The notes under the pieces were generated by a model. The model made no database searches, had not been told where the DNA came from, and worked only from the letters and a program-made list of their open reading frames with translations. The translations under genes were made by a program, and so were the position numbers. Source: Mesostigma viride (Eukaryota; Streptophyta; Mesostigmatophyceae; Mesostigmatales; Mesostigmataceae). From it: a stretch of DNA of 64,000 nt. Location: positions 1 to 64,000 of the forward strand of contig RPFO01002176.1 in the NCBI GenBank assembly GCA_009746045.1, written 5' to 3'. Numbering within the stretch: the first letter of the stretch is position 1; each line of letters opens with the position of its first letter. Of this stretch, positions 11,101-19,877 are shown piece by piece.

Positions 11101-12412
11101 CTGGATGCGGCCCTGGGCACAGCCAAGGCCAGTCACCGTGAGGGCACGGATGGCAGCAACAGCCACAGCTACAACAGCAACAGCAGTGGAGGGGGAGGGG
11201 TGGGAGGAGGCAACGAGAGGCGCCCCGTGGATTGGCTCAGGGTGCCCGAGGAGGCCACCCTGGGGGAGCTCCTGGCATCGGATCCCGGCCTGGTGATACC
11301 TGGTATACCAGGTGAGGCGGTCAGCGGTGCTTGATTTCTCAGGCTTGTTGTATAGAACCTAAAAGGATTGCTGGGGTTCTGGTTTTCAAGTTGAGGGAAA
11401 GGAGAGATGGGGGATCTGTTTTTTTTGGGGGGGGGGGGAGCTTTGAACTCTGGATATTTCAGCTTTTATCTTTCTTCTTCTTTTTCCGGGTCGGGGGGGG
11501 GGGGGGGGGGATCGGGGGGCGGGGGGTCTTCCGGCCTAATTTCCTAGCTGATGGCACGCTGTTGATGCGGGATGGGTGTCAGAATTCCTGGAATGAGAAA
11601 TAGCTCTTGGTATGCGTGCGAACAGGGGTCCTTTGTGCAGTTTGCTCTGTGCGCTGCCTGATTTGTTTCCATACACATGCATTACACGGATGTGGTGTTC
11701 AGGGACATCTAGTTTCCGATGTTGAGGCGAGCAAGTGGATGGAAGGGGCTTTAAGCGCTGGTTGGTGCTGATGAGAGAGATTCAATAACACTCATTAATA
11801 CTTACCTCATTGTATACTCCCTATAATGGAATTGATCCACTCATAGAGCCGTGGAGAGAATCCAAGCTTTATTTTTTGCATTTGCACAGGTTCACCTACA
11901 TTCTACTCCTGTTGGTACACTCACAGAAGCTGTGGAGCGGTCCAAGCCTTGGTGTTATTGCGTGTGGCGCATGTGTGATCCAACGGCTGTCTTCAGTTTG
12001 ATATGGCATGTTAGAACTGTGTGTGAGAAACCTTTCTTGTTCGTGGTGTCGAGTCCACTTGCTTGACCTTGGTTCTTATAATATGGATACAGAAAGGGCC
12101 CCATTGCCATGGAGCCTGCATGCGTGGCCCAAGTGCTAGTTTTTGGACCGCTTGCCTTGAGATTATTTTATGTTGCAATACATGTGCCTTGGCATGTAGA
12201 TGCAGTTTTTGTGCCTGGGGCTCTGGTATCCAGCATGCTGGGTGTGCTGCATTGAAAAGGGAATTGTCGCTGATTATAATCTCACGACTCTGTGTGCTGT
12301 TGTCGCTATGCCCTGTCCAACGCTGCCGTGCCTTTGCCCAGTATTCTTTGTTGTGGCCAAGGGGACGGCCTTCCGGGAAACGTTCCTCGCTGGCAAGTGG
12401 GCACCCCCTTGA
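2096..12412 (+). CDS. TTC4: TTC4/Cns1-type TPR co-chaperone of Hsp90, 3' part (9 exons visible)
   Basis: Exons by homology, splice sites and phase: 2096-2159, 2987-3068, 3756-3827, 6331-6380, 6812-6913, 8342-8440, 9947-10027, 10987-11311, 12342-12412 (stop TGA). The first three exons give TPR helices (GNFGKAFNDAQ, then NPGNIK, AYFRAAKACVQLNKYEEAA, RDPSNAEMQSLKAKA). The last exons give the TTC4 C-terminal domain: WPVLLIY, SDLIEDFEED, MFGED, RVPEEATLGELL and finally PVFFVVAKGTAFRETFLAGK. TTC4/Cns1 proteins bind Hsp90/Hsp70 through the TPRs and support client folding in cytosol and nucleus (family knowledge). Phases agree across all introns. Odd points: the first exon needs a one-base correction, one intron looks AT-AC, a Ser/Asn/Gly-rich insert lies at about 11150-11215, and several introns carry copies of exon edges. 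The N-terminal exons are missing from the window. Confidence 0.88.
2430..2986 (+). repeat. Tandem copies of the TTC4 exon start and its 3' splice site
   Basis: The real exon start (AG at 2985-2986, then GCCTACTTCCGCGCCGCC) has four diverged copies upstream at about 2501-2575, 2601-2660, 2731-2795 and 2876-2912. Each begins with a CCAG or CTAG acceptor-like end followed by a version of GCCTACTT..GC..CAGTAC. Spacing is about 100-145 bases, so the last 560 bases of the intron are a degenerate tandem array whose unit spans the intron-exon boundary. Confidence 0.8.
3440..3755 (+). repeat. Degenerate ~30-bp intronic repeats
   Basis: In the TTC4 intron 3069-3755, GGCATGCTGGC motifs (about 3470-3530) are followed by five to six degenerate units of the form GT(G/C)CCTACCCC..ACG..GTGTTTCTG up to the acceptor at 3754-3755. 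There is no coding signal. Confidence 0.55.
3880..4075 (+). repeat. Two ~98-bp intronic repeats, with a third partial copy at 5465-5545
   Basis: The unit contains GTAAGAGATATGAA..ACTGGATATGGGGCC..ACTTGAGAGTT. Copies start near 3938 and 4030, and a related piece recurs at about 5465-5545. At 3881-3893 the string GAGGTATCGTG repeats the donor of the preceding exon (3821-3835). Between 4722 and 5460 I see no gene and no clear repeat. Confidence 0.6.
4176..4721. repeat. Foldback element: long near-perfect inverted repeat
   Basis: The left arm (about 4176-4408) is the reverse complement of the right arm (about 4491-4721), both starting from GCCAC..AAGGG..CTGCAGTGGCG. The inner ~80 bases of the left arm (from CAAGAATCGGCTGATTGGGC) occur a second time at 4410-4489. 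The centre is a palindrome (ATTTTCATAAAAT). It lies in a TTC4 intron, so the pre-mRNA would form a hairpin of roughly 230 bp. There is no ORF inside. It may be a foldback or MITE-type element. No clear target-site duplication was seen. Confidence 0.85.
6035..6186 (+). mobile_element. Dispersed retroelement 3' fragment (family A)
   Basis: Shares long matches with 28470-28620 (+) and with 13478-13620 (reverse strand): CTCTGTGGCC, GAAGCTAGGGCGCCCTCCCTCC, GGTTGAAGGTTCCTTTA, then a tail of the ACGTGCTT..TTAATT type. The AT-rich tail and 5' truncation fit the 3' end of a non-LTR element or SINE. It is inserted in a TTC4 intron. Confidence 0.7.
6657..6787. repeat. (CCCA)n microsatellite
   Basis: About 130 bases of CCCA units, with occasional CCA, immediately before the 3' splice site of the TTC4 exon at 6812. 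Translations of this run are artefacts. Confidence 0.95.
7091..7130 (+). repeat. Diverged copy of the end of TTC4 exon 6812-6913 inside the next intron
   Basis: The exon end reads GGKEVSVDEEGK in translation. The intronic copy reads FKEVLVDEQEKM in its own frame, with matching nucleotides along about 40 bases (AAGGAGGTG..GGTGGA..GAG.AG). It looks like an old duplicate of the exon edge. Confidence 0.65.
7320..7445. repeat. Short intronic repeats
   Basis: GCCACATGT(G) repeats about five times (7318-7365), followed by five units of the type AACGGC(G/A)CTAATAAA (7370-7445). Intronic, no coding signal. Confidence 0.75.
7640..7815. repeat. 39-bp minisatellite, about 4.5 copies
   Basis: The unit contains GCGATGCGTGTTTCAGTTAG followed by CCCCTAATTAATCTATGGT. 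Copies are nearly identical, so the array is recent. It lies in a TTC4 intron. Confidence 0.92.
7905..8095. repeat. 20-bp minisatellite, about 9 copies
   Basis: The unit is CTTATGCTGGTCACCGTTAC with T/C variants. Intronic. Because 20 is not divisible by three, all + frames through it are open and encode the same 20-residue cycle. This is not a gene. Confidence 0.93.
8245..8321 (+). mobile_element. Very short non-LTR retroelement insertion with 14-bp target-site duplication
   Basis: ATCCCGCGGTGGCA occurs at 8245-8258 and again at 8308-8321. Between them lie 49 bases (GGCATGAAGGAGAATGGGGG..) matching the family-B LINE tail seen near 23320 and 36580, ending in a TTAATTAATTA tract. A duplicated target and AT-rich tail are what target-primed reverse transcription of a heavily 5'-truncated element leaves. 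Confidence 0.8.
8450..9640 (+). other. Intronic stretch without a recognised feature
   Basis: Apart from a short duplicated phrase (CGTGCCAC(G/A)TAACTCAT near 8586 and 8632), I see nothing identifiable between the donor and the 17-bp array. Short open frames look non-coding. Confidence 0.5.
9655..9900. repeat. ~17-bp minisatellite (CTTGTATTTGTTTTCCT type)
   Basis: About 14 copies of CTTGTA(T/C)TTGTTTT(CC/TG)T lie in the distal part of the AT-AC intron. All frames are open across it on both strands, with no gene character. Confidence 0.9.
10028..10715 (+). repeat. About ten copies of the TTC4 exon end plus 5' splice site
   Basis: The real exon ends CTCTACTGCTGG, followed by gtgagtccaagaatag. 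Downstream in the intron, related strings occur near 10055, 10081 (CTCTACAGCTGGGTGG), 10119, 10165, 10398 (CTCTACAGCTGGGCGAGTG), 10510, 10546, 10590, 10646 and 10688. Most carry GGGTGAGT or GGGTGAGC followed by GCAGAG. The intron is thus a dispersed array of donor-site copies, several of which look usable. Confidence 0.8.
10870..10975. repeat. (CCCA)n/(CCCG)n tract
   Basis: Tetranucleotide CCCA then CCCG units stand just before the acceptor AG at 10985-10986 of the TTC4 exon beginning KHECVPLAPKDLL. Confidence 0.93.
11312..12341 (+). other. Last TTC4 intron with poly-G runs
   Basis: Donor GTGAGG after IPGIP and acceptor CCCAG before the final exon. Phases join as codon GTA, giving IPGIPVFFVVAKG. 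Runs of 10 to 16 G occur at about 11430-11440 and 11495-11525 (possible G-quadruplex on the sense strand). Otherwise nothing is recognised. Confidence 0.7.
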
Positions 12413-12756
12413 GATCCCAATTGGCTGGCTTGCATTTATTTCGGATTGGGAGTAGCTTGCAAGCTGTAAAGAAGACTTTCAAAGGAAATGGAGCATTTCC
12501 AGTACTTCCATTATATTCGATCATTGAAGGAAGTGATTATTTGGCTCTCTAGGTGCCAATCCAGCACATGTGCATCACTTCGATCTGTTTCCAGTTCTAG
12601 GAGAATTTTTAGACTGCAGAGTAGGCATGTGCACCAATCTCCGTGGGGAGCCGGGCATTCTAGTCCGGCAAAACAAAGTTAGCATGTATAACAGAGCATA
12701 CTGCATGTAGCAAGAACTGGTGCCCACGCCAGTGCAGGCCTGTATCACATCCATCC
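12413..12756. other. TTC4 3' flank
   Basis: Downstream of the stop codon. I see no gene, no clear polyadenylation hexamer and no repeat before the tetranucleotide arrays begin. Confidence 0.5.
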
Positions 12757-13451
12757 ATCCACGCGTCCGTCCGTCCGTCCGTCCGTCCGTCCGTCCGTCC
12801 GTCCGTCCGTCCGTCCGTCCGTCCTTCCGTCCGTCCGTCCGTCCGTCCGTCCGTCCGTCCGTCCGCCCGCCCGCCCGCCCGCCCGCCGCCGCCCGCCCGC
12901 CCGCCCGCCGCCCGCCCGCCCGCCGCCCGCCCGCCCGCCCGCCCGCCCGCCCGCCGCCCGCCCGCCGCCGCCGCCCGCCCGCCGCCCGCCCGCCGCCCGC
13001 CCCCGCCCGCCCGCCCCCGTCCGTCCGTCCGTCCCGTCCCCCGTCCGCCCGCCCGCCCACCCGCCGCCCGCCGCCCGCCCGCCCGCCCGCCCGCCCGCCC
13101 GCCCGCCCGCCGCCCGCCCGCCCGCCCGCCCGCCCGCCCGCCGCGCCCGCCCGCCCGCCGCCGCCCGCCCGCCCGCCGCCCGCCCGCCGCCCGCCCGCCG
13201 CCCGCCCGCCCGCCCGCCCGCCCGCCCGCCCGCCCGCCCGCCGCCGCCCCCCCGCCGTCCCCCCAGCCCTCCCTCCCTCCCTCCCTCCCTCCTCCCCCCT
13301 CCCTCCTCCCTCCCTCCTCCCTCCCTCCCTCCCTCCCTCCCTCCCTCCCTCCCTCCCTCCCTCCCTCCCTCCCTCCCTCCTCCCTCCCTCCCTCCCTCCC
13401 TCCCTCCCTCCCTCCCTCCCTCCCTCCCTCCCTCCCTCCCTCCCTCCTTCC
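12757..13451. repeat. Compound tetranucleotide array (CCGT)n-(CCCG)n-(CCCT)n
   Basis: (CCGT)n at about 12766-12864, irregular (CCCG)n to 13260, then (CCCT)n to 13451. The three blocks differ by one base in the unit, suggesting stepwise conversion and expansion of one array. A long Pro/Arg/Ser open frame here is an artefact. Confidence 0.95.
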
Positions 13452-13474
13452 TTTGTTAATTAATTAATAGACTG

Positions 13475-13760
13475 TTTCACACGGGTGCATGCAATACAGA
13501 GTAAAGGAACCTTTAACCCCTATACATAATGAGAAAGAGGGAGGGCGCCCTAGCTTCTTTCACTGCCATATGTAAACTGGTGCAGGCCACAGAGCGCTCT
13601 CTCCACAGCAGGGTGCATGCCGGGGTGCGCAACACTGTGGGAGCAATAAAACCATGCAGTACCATAGAAGCAGGCTGACGCATAGCTTATAAGGTGAGAT
13701 GGGCTCAGGATGTTGGCTAAAAGCGCAAGCAAACGGCCACAGTGAGCCATGGCGGGATCG
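13475..13760 (-). mobile_element. Family-A retroelement fragment, reverse orientation
   Basis: Reverse complement of the family copy at 28360-28620: AAAGGAACCTT, GAGGGAGGGCGCCCTAGCTTC, CCACAGAGCGCTCTCTCCAC, GCAATA..CCATG, GCATAGCTTATAAGGTGAG. It is preceded by a TTAATTAATTAAT tract (13455-13468), which is its tail. From 13760 to 14108 I see no identifiable feature. Confidence 0.75.
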
Positions 13761-14108
13761 AGTGCCATCATATACATTCATTAAGAATGATAAATTAAGG
13801 TGGTGAGATTGGCATGCAACATAAGGAAAACCCCGAAAAGAAGAAGAACCCTGAAGTAATAGCAATCTGACATGGACATATCCAAGGATCACGCCAGCTG
13901 CACAAGGTACAACTAACTACAGCACAAAACTACGACACGCAGCCACATCGCTGCCGGCCCACCATGCAGGCCTGGGAGGGATCTAGACCGCATGGGTCGC
14001 GACAAAGTCGGCCCGGGTGCGGCGGAATACCATCATATACATGCCGATCTAAACAGCTAGAGCTAAGCTAGTGACTATGCGCTAAGCTAATATGCTTGAT
14101 GCCTAGAC

Positions 14109-14564
14109 GTGCTATTATACCTTAGCTGTCCCATTCCCATTCCCGACGGAGATTCGGCTGGCGAACATCATCTATGCAGACGACACCACCCTCTTCGAGA
14201 GCGCACTGAGCACGTGCAGACGTGGCTTGACTGCCTGGCCATAGAGGCCCGTGCAGTGGGGCTTGAGGTCAGCAAGAAGACAGAGGCTTTGGCGATTGGG
14301 CTCACTCAGCCACCGCCCGCCCTCTATCTCCTTGACGGCTCTCGAGTCCTGTATCGGGACCGTGTCAAGTTGCTGGGCAGCCTCCTCCCCAGCTGCGAGG
14401 CCGATGTGGACCACCGTATCTCCCTCGCCTGGCACGCTTTACGCCAATACCGGGCCCTGTGGCGCAAGCCCTTGGGCAAGATAGAGAAACAGGACCTGTT
14501 TAAGGTCCTGGTACTGGAGGGCGGGGACCTGATCAACCACAAGATGAAGACCGTTGGGGGATGA
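14109..14564 (+). pseudogene. LINE reverse transcriptase fragment fused to an ORF1 end
   Basis: Translation gives the post-YADD part of a non-LTR reverse transcriptase (HVQTWLDCLAIEARAVGLEV, LGSLLPSCEADVDHRIS, ALWRKPLGKIEKQDLFKVLV), nearly the same as the copies at 30780-31010 and 26290-26350. It then jumps at about 14515 to GGDLINHKMK, the C-terminus of the ORF1 protein encoded at 36891-37400, and stops. It is a rearranged, dead copy. Confidence 0.85.
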
Positions 14565-14652
14565 TGCAGACGATATTTGTTTGAACTTTTGTGTAATTAT
14601 TTTCCTAATGAGATTAGCATAGTACTCCGTGGCATTAATTAATTAATTAGAA
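14562..14652 (+). repeat. Dispersed retroelement tail shared with 38182-38260
   Basis: GATGCAGACGATATTTG..TAATGAGATTAGCATAGTACTCCGTGGCA followed by TTAATTAATTAATTAG. The same sequence stands in reverse complement at 38182-38260. It is a candidate 3' end of a LINE or SINE family with a (TTAA)n tail. Confidence 0.75.
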
Positions 14653-14867
14653 ACATAACTCCGTTGGGAGTACATGTAGCACATATCCCTGAGAAGGGGC
14701 ATATGGCTTTTAATACATTCTGGGCTACTTCCTGCAAGGGTGGGAATGTAAGCAACACTTGTAGCTCTAGGTGCACCAAGGCACCTGCACCCTCATGATC
14801 TTCACACTATGCCCAGCTAAGGGGCATGCCTCTGCGCATGACACGCAAGTACTTACTTACTTACTTA

Positions 14868-15235
14868 CTTTTAACCACAAGATGTGGACGCCCCCAGCGG
14901 GCTAGAATAGCAATAGCCCTAGCTTGTATCCATTGGTAGTCACTGCCGCTCTGGCAGCCATGCTTAGAATGTTTGCCTAGCTGTGCCACCATACCTAGTC
15001 ACGTGCACCGCTAACGCACGGTACACAACCAGCCATATAGCCTTAGCTTAATTAGTCCTCGCCACAGCCATGCTACGTCGTGGCTATCAAGGAGACAACC
15101 AGCGCAGGCCAGAAATCGGGAGAATCCGGACCATGGTAGCTCGAGCCTGCCGTTATCTTGTCCGCATCATGCTACGTCCTGGCTATGATCAGATTGACTA
15201 ACTAGCTACCTTTTCAGCATGGTTTTCCATTTGCG
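14868..15235 (+). mobile_element. ORF1-LINE 3' UTR fragment (family B)
   Basis: AACCACAAGATGTGGACGCC and the next ~170 bases match, in opposite orientation, the segment following the ORF1 stop codon at 36770-36930 (CTAGCTTGTA, CTGTGCCA.C, GCACGGTACACAACCAGCC). A (TTAC)n run stands at 14848-14872. Its right part (15084-15165) forms an inverted repeat with 23118-23197. The Copia element is inserted at its end. Confidence 0.7.
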
Positions 15236-15240
15236 GGTAT

Positions 15241-15713
15241 AGTTAGTCTCCATGCTTTGCTGTAGACTAAGTCTCAAAGGCATTGTGAATACAACGTATG
15301 AATAAGCCTTGTAAACCTACGTTGGTATGTGAATATAAATACCACGTGGGCTATACAGATAGGAATGCTAGTCGAGTCGCATACGTTTCCCTAGATAGGT
15401 ACTTTGGGTACTGAGGTACGTGACAGATGTCAGTACCCAGTATACGTAGTGTCCTGTCATTGGACGGTACTAGAGTATCCTAGATAGGGACCGTACTGCA
15501 GCGTGCATTGATTTGTGATCGCACGATGCAGTGACTAGACTGCTACCTGTCATCGTGTGGCCTCGGGCCAACGGTCTGCACCCAACGGTCACTGGCGGCG
15601 CAGCCGGTGAGAGGAACGTTGATAAAGGGTAAACCTATTTTCTAATGAACCAAGCAATTCATTGCTCCAAGCCTTCAGTGTTCTCAAGCAATATATCCCA
15701 CCGCATTCTAACT
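15241..15713 (+). repeat. 5' LTR of the Copia-type element
   Basis: Starts AGTTAGTCTCC and ends GCATTCTAACT, a 6-base terminal inverted repeat AGTTAG/CTAACT. It does not have the usual TG..CA ends. A TATAAATA-like box (GAATATAAATACC near 15332) is a promoter candidate. The second copy is 22409-22881. Confidence 0.95.
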
Positions 15714-15731
15714 TGAATTTTATTTGCTACC

Positions 15732-18526
15732 ATGGCTATCACGAACAAGAATGTCGCTAAGAAGCTTACCTACAACGAGGATGATGATGGGCAGGATCGG
15801 CGGATGCCCAGAGACAACAACAAGAAGCCGGCTGGCGATGCGGCCATTTCCAAGAAAAAGAAAAAGAACAAAAAGACTCACAATGGTTGCCAGGACGAGG
15901 GGACGGCGGCTGCAAAGCCGACCGACCTACCCCCCTCCCCTGCGAGGCCGGAGGCCGAGACGGCTCCCCCCGGGGAGACCGGCTTACCCTCGACTCCGGC
16001 GGCCGCCCCAGCCGCAACCACGGCTGGCGCGGCCATGGCTGCGGAGACCTCGGTGGTAAACCCCACTGAGGCTCCACAGTCCGGCCCCACGTTGCCATCT
16101 CTTCGGGAGCGTATGCCCCGTCAGACGGCCTCGGTGGCACCGGACGGGACGATTACCTTTCGTCCCGCCACATCAAACCTTAATGTCCCTTTCGCCCAGG
16201 GACATAACCACATTGAGCTAACGTTTGGGCGACCCTCTGCGTCCCTTCTTCGCAAGAAGAAGGACATGGAGAGTATTAAACTCGCACGGGTGGTGCGAAA
16301 ACCTGTGGAACCCATCGCCGGACAACCAATGTCCGACGATGAGGTATCCGACACTGCCAGTCTCCCCGATGGGGAGACTGAGATCAATCTTACCCCAGCG
16401 CTCCTGGCGGTCGAGCAGGCCGCGCTGGTGGCAAATGAAGAACGCCGAGAGCGGCAGCGGGACCGAGAGGTCCGCCGAGAGGCGGCTTTTCGGCTCGCCG
16501 CTAAGCGGCAAGAATATGAAGAGGAAGCCGCCCGTCGCCTGGCTACCCACCAGGCGATGGCGGACGCGTACCGCGAGGCCACCCAGCGGTTACGTGACCT
16601 CTTAAAAAATGCTGACTATCCCATGCACTATGCGGACAGTCAAGACCTGGCCGAGCTTGCTCGGTCAGCACACTTTAAAACCATGTCCTCCATCACCCAA
16701 GCCAGGGTCACGGAGGCCATCTTGGCCAAACATGGGGTGGTAGCTGAAGAAGCCCCCCCGCTGGAAACCACCAGCAAGAAACCCTCTCCCCCCCAACCCC
16801 TGCAGTACAAGGAGGGACTGCTGGCCCTGGGCGCGAGGAAGGGCAAAGAGGCGGACTGTCCAGTCCGGCCTGCTATGATCATGGGAGAACCACTCCCTGA
16901 CATACCCGAGGATGAGGCTGCTTTCAGGCAGCCCTCCGGGAGCATGAGGTACGCAAGGAGATGAAGCGTCTCATGCGGGAGGAGGCCAGGAGGAGAGCAG
17001 AGGCAGACACCCCTGCCCGCCCCTCCACCGATGGGGCTGGACCCAGTGGGGTTACCCGGACACCCCCGGGCTCCCCCAGGGCCACCATGACCCCCCCTCC
17101 CCCTCCCCCACCACCCCAGGTTCGCCCTGTGGGTTGGGGCCCCCTCCCAAACCAGGGGGGGTGGCCAGGACCCCAGGAGGCCCTGGGGGGAGGTGCAGAG
17201 GTGCCACAGGCACCCAACAGGCCTGCTGAGGCCCCCCCAAGGAGCGGGGATGTCCTGGAACAGCTCGCCATTCTCCAGGCCCAGCTGGCCTCGTTGCAAG
17301 ATCAGCAGTTAACAGCTAACCAGCTGCAAACTGTCGAGGGCCTGCGCGCCCTGATGTCGCGGTATGAGCGGGGGACCATCAACCTGGACCCCACCCGCCT
17401 GCAACAAGCAACCGACAGCTTCTTGAGGGCCAACCCCCCTCTCACAGGTGTGTTTAACCCTCATAAAAAGGAATCCAAAATCAATATTGCTGGCTTGCCT
17501 GAGGGTCACACTGTTGAACAAGCTAAGCAATTTGTTTTTGCTTTGGAGTATGGGATGGAAGGTCTTAACCTTAGACATCAGTTTAAGGCTCTCAGGGCCT
17601 CCTCCACATTCCATCAATCATCTCCTGCAATCAGAGCATTGATTCAAACCTATCAGGAACGTACCCTGACACCTGAAGCAGCCATTGAACAGTGGCCTAC
17701 CTTTATCACTGATCTGAAACAGCTAGTGCTTACCAATAACCACATGGAAGCAGTAGAACGTTTCAACTGGCTTGCTGCATATAAGGTGAACAAGAATAAC
17801 CTCTCTGGGGATGCAAAAACATACAGGGTAATGATTGAGAAAGACCTTGAGCTTCTCAAGCTCCAACCAAGGTATCTCATCCACACCTGGCTAACAAAAG
17901 CTAATTTGCAACCTTCTGTCCTGGCTACCCTGCTTACAGGCCTCAAGTCCCTCTGGGACAACTTCAGAGCTGCCATGCTCTATATCGAGGAGGCAGTGGA
18001 CCCCCTGGGTACTGGCAACAACCAGGCCCAGGACCCCAAGGTCCAGGGTGTCCAAGGCCACAAACGCAAGGGGCAGGCCAGCCAGGGGGGGCACCCAAGA
18101 CCCACAAGTCCTCCCACCAAGGGGGCAGTGGCTCTCAGGGGCGTGGCAACACGTGGCACCGTGTGCCCCTGCATGGCAACCCCAACAACAACAACAACAA
18201 CAACAACAACAGGTCCCAGCAGGGCAACAATAACAACAGGTCCCAACAGGGCCAAAACAACAACAACAACAGGTCCCAGCAGGGCCAGAACCGGTCCCAG
18301 CAGGGAAACAACAACAACAACAACACAACAACAACCAGCCTGGCAACCCTGGGGGGTCCATAAGGTGCCTGAGGTGCTTCCAACGAGGGCACGCACGGCA
18401 CAACTGCCCCAACAACGACTCCCTGGCCAACGGGGTGGATCTCTGCCCGGGCTGCTGGCACGCACGTCATCCCCTGGGGCCTCCAGGCAGCCGTTGCAAC
18501 AGGCCTCGCTACCCAAATCAATGTGA
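15732..18526 (+). CDS. Copia-element gag polyprotein (frame broken near 16920)
   Basis: Two overlapping open frames, 15732-16964 and 16961-18526, look like one protein split by a one-base indel beside a TTT run at about 16920. In the alternative reading EHEVRKEMKRLMREEARR continues the helix across the break. The first part is Lys/Pro/Ala-rich with a long charged helix (16430-16600). The second has a Pro-rich linker, then a gag-like helical core (QAKQFVFALEYGMEGLNLRH, LLTGLKSLWDNFRAAMLYIEEA) and an Asn/Gln/Thr-rich tract from (CAA)n at 18180-18350. Gag would form the virus-like particle of the element. No close family was recognised beyond this. Confidence 0.75.
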
Positions 18527-19877
18527 GTTCACTCACCTTATGTACTCTGAGGATGATGATCTCATTACCATTGGGGATGGCAACCAGGGCATAATTGATT
18601 TTGAGGCAGCAACCTTACTGTCCTCCCAACACCCTGTTCTGGAACCTTACATAAAAGCACTAACCCCTACTGTTGACAACTCCATAGATATCAAGGAGCT
18701 TGCTCATCAGCTGCACCTAGCCATGGGTCATGAAACAGTGGCTGAGGAACTGGCCAGACGGCTGGGGGGTAGTAGCATGGGAAAACAACTCAGGAATGCA
18801 GTAAAACTGGCTAGACAACACTGTCAAGAATGTCAGTTCAATAGCCCCAAACCTCAAAAATGGCATACTGCAACTCCTTCCACCAATAGGGGCATGATAG
18901 TGGGGGATGTGATGCACATCAACAAAGATGTCCAACCCTACCTGATCCTAAAAGACTCATGGTCCAGGTTCACAGTAATGGAACCCCTACCTGGCATGTC
19001 TGCAGGGCAGCTACGTGTTGCACTCATGATTGCTTTACCCAGATTCTACCCAGTTGACAGAATTTTGCTTGATCAACAATTTTCTTGTCTGACTGACCTG
19101 GAAGGGTGTGAAGCAATAGAGATTGCTGGGCTGGAAGATCATGAGGGTCAGGGGGTCATTGAAAGAACCATCAGATCTGTCAAAACCCTACTAGCCAAAA
19201 ATCCTTCCAAGGATGCTACTTCAGGGGTCTATTGTGACAGGGCACTCTGGTGTCATGAAATGTGCACAACCCTAAACATGAGACCTGTCTTGCATGCCAC
19301 GTGGGGTGAAGTAATCCCAGCAGGCCTGCAGGCAGGTGTATATCCCCCAGAGGTGATAGCACTGTACAACACTGCACGTGCACAAACCTCAGCAAAACTG
19401 GCAGAAAAAGATAAAACCCATTCCAGGCCAGTATTCCAAAAAGGTGATCAAGTTCTCTATTACAAGGAAAACAGCTTTGGTAAGGTTGGAACTTGGCTAG
19501 GTCCAGTTACCATCCGTGGATTTACCAAAAACAGCAAGACCGTGGAGGTCAAGCACAATATCAATGGGAAGCGTCACAGGGTGAGCTGTCATAGAATTAA
19601 GAAGTATTATTCTCCCATGGCAGACGTGCCTGGGGAAGAGTCTTTAAGCATGGACTCACTACTTCTATCTGGCAACTCCAGCATGCCCAGCAGTAGCTCT
19701 GAGCCACCAATTACTGCTGTTGACAGCACCACAGCACCCTCTGTGAACCCTTCCACCCTCAGTGAAGCCAGGCCCACTTCACAACCTGGGGATTGCTTAA
19801 CCAGGCACGAGGTAGCTGGGTTGGAAGCATTAGCTCAGCCCCAAGGCACCAAATTGTCTGCCAACCTCCCGCTCTGA
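18234..19877 (+). CDS. Copia-element CCHC zinc knuckle and integrase
   Basis: This frame is +1 relative to gag. It has a CX2CX4HX4C knuckle (CLRCFQRGHARHNC, 18366-18407), then the integrase zinc-binding HH-CC (HQLHLAMGH..CQEC, about 18708-18833) and the catalytic core with D in GDVMHI (about 18905), D in LLDQQF (about 19069) and E in GVIERTIRS (about 19159). A C-terminal segment GDQVLYY..WLGPVTIRGF resembles the GPY/F-type module. The frame ends at TGA 19877. Either a +1 shift in the CAA/AAC repeats joins it to gag or the frame break is an indel. Confidence 0.85.
   Translation, partial: QQVPTGPKQQQQQVPAGPEPVPAGKQQQQQHNNNQPGNPGGSIRCLRCFQRGHARHNCPNNDSLANGVDLCPGCWHARHPLGPPGSRCNRPRYPNQCEFTHLMYSEDDDLITIGDGNQGIIDFEAATLLSSQHPVLEPYIKALTPTVDNSIDIKELAHQLHLAMGHETVAEELARRLGGSSMGKQLRNAVKLARQHCQECQFNSPKPQKWHTATPSTNRGMIVGDVMHINKDVQPYLILKDSWSRFTVMEPLPGMSAGQLRVALMIALPRFYPVDRILLDQQFSCLTDLEGCEAIEIAGLEDHEGQGVIERTIRSVKTLLAKNPSKDATSGVYCDRALWCHEMCTTLNMRPVLHATWGEVIPAGLQAGVYPPEVIALYNTARAQTSAKLAEKDKTHSRPVFQKGDQVLYYKENSFGKVGTWLGPVTIRGFTKNSKTVEVKHNINGKRHRVSCHRIKKYYSPMADVPGEESLSMDSLLLSGNSSMPSSSSEPPITAVDSTTAPSVNPSTLSEARPTSQPGDCLTRHEVAGLEALAQPQGTKLSANLPL

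Noticed and set aside
12720-13463. 247-codon Pro/Arg/Ser frame
   Set aside because: It is the translation of (CCGT)n-(CCCG)n-(CCCT)n with no flanking coding signal.
16961-16964. ATGA overlap of two gag frames as a translational coupling signal
   Set aside because: The helix continues across the break if one base is changed near 16920, so the overlap looks coincidental.
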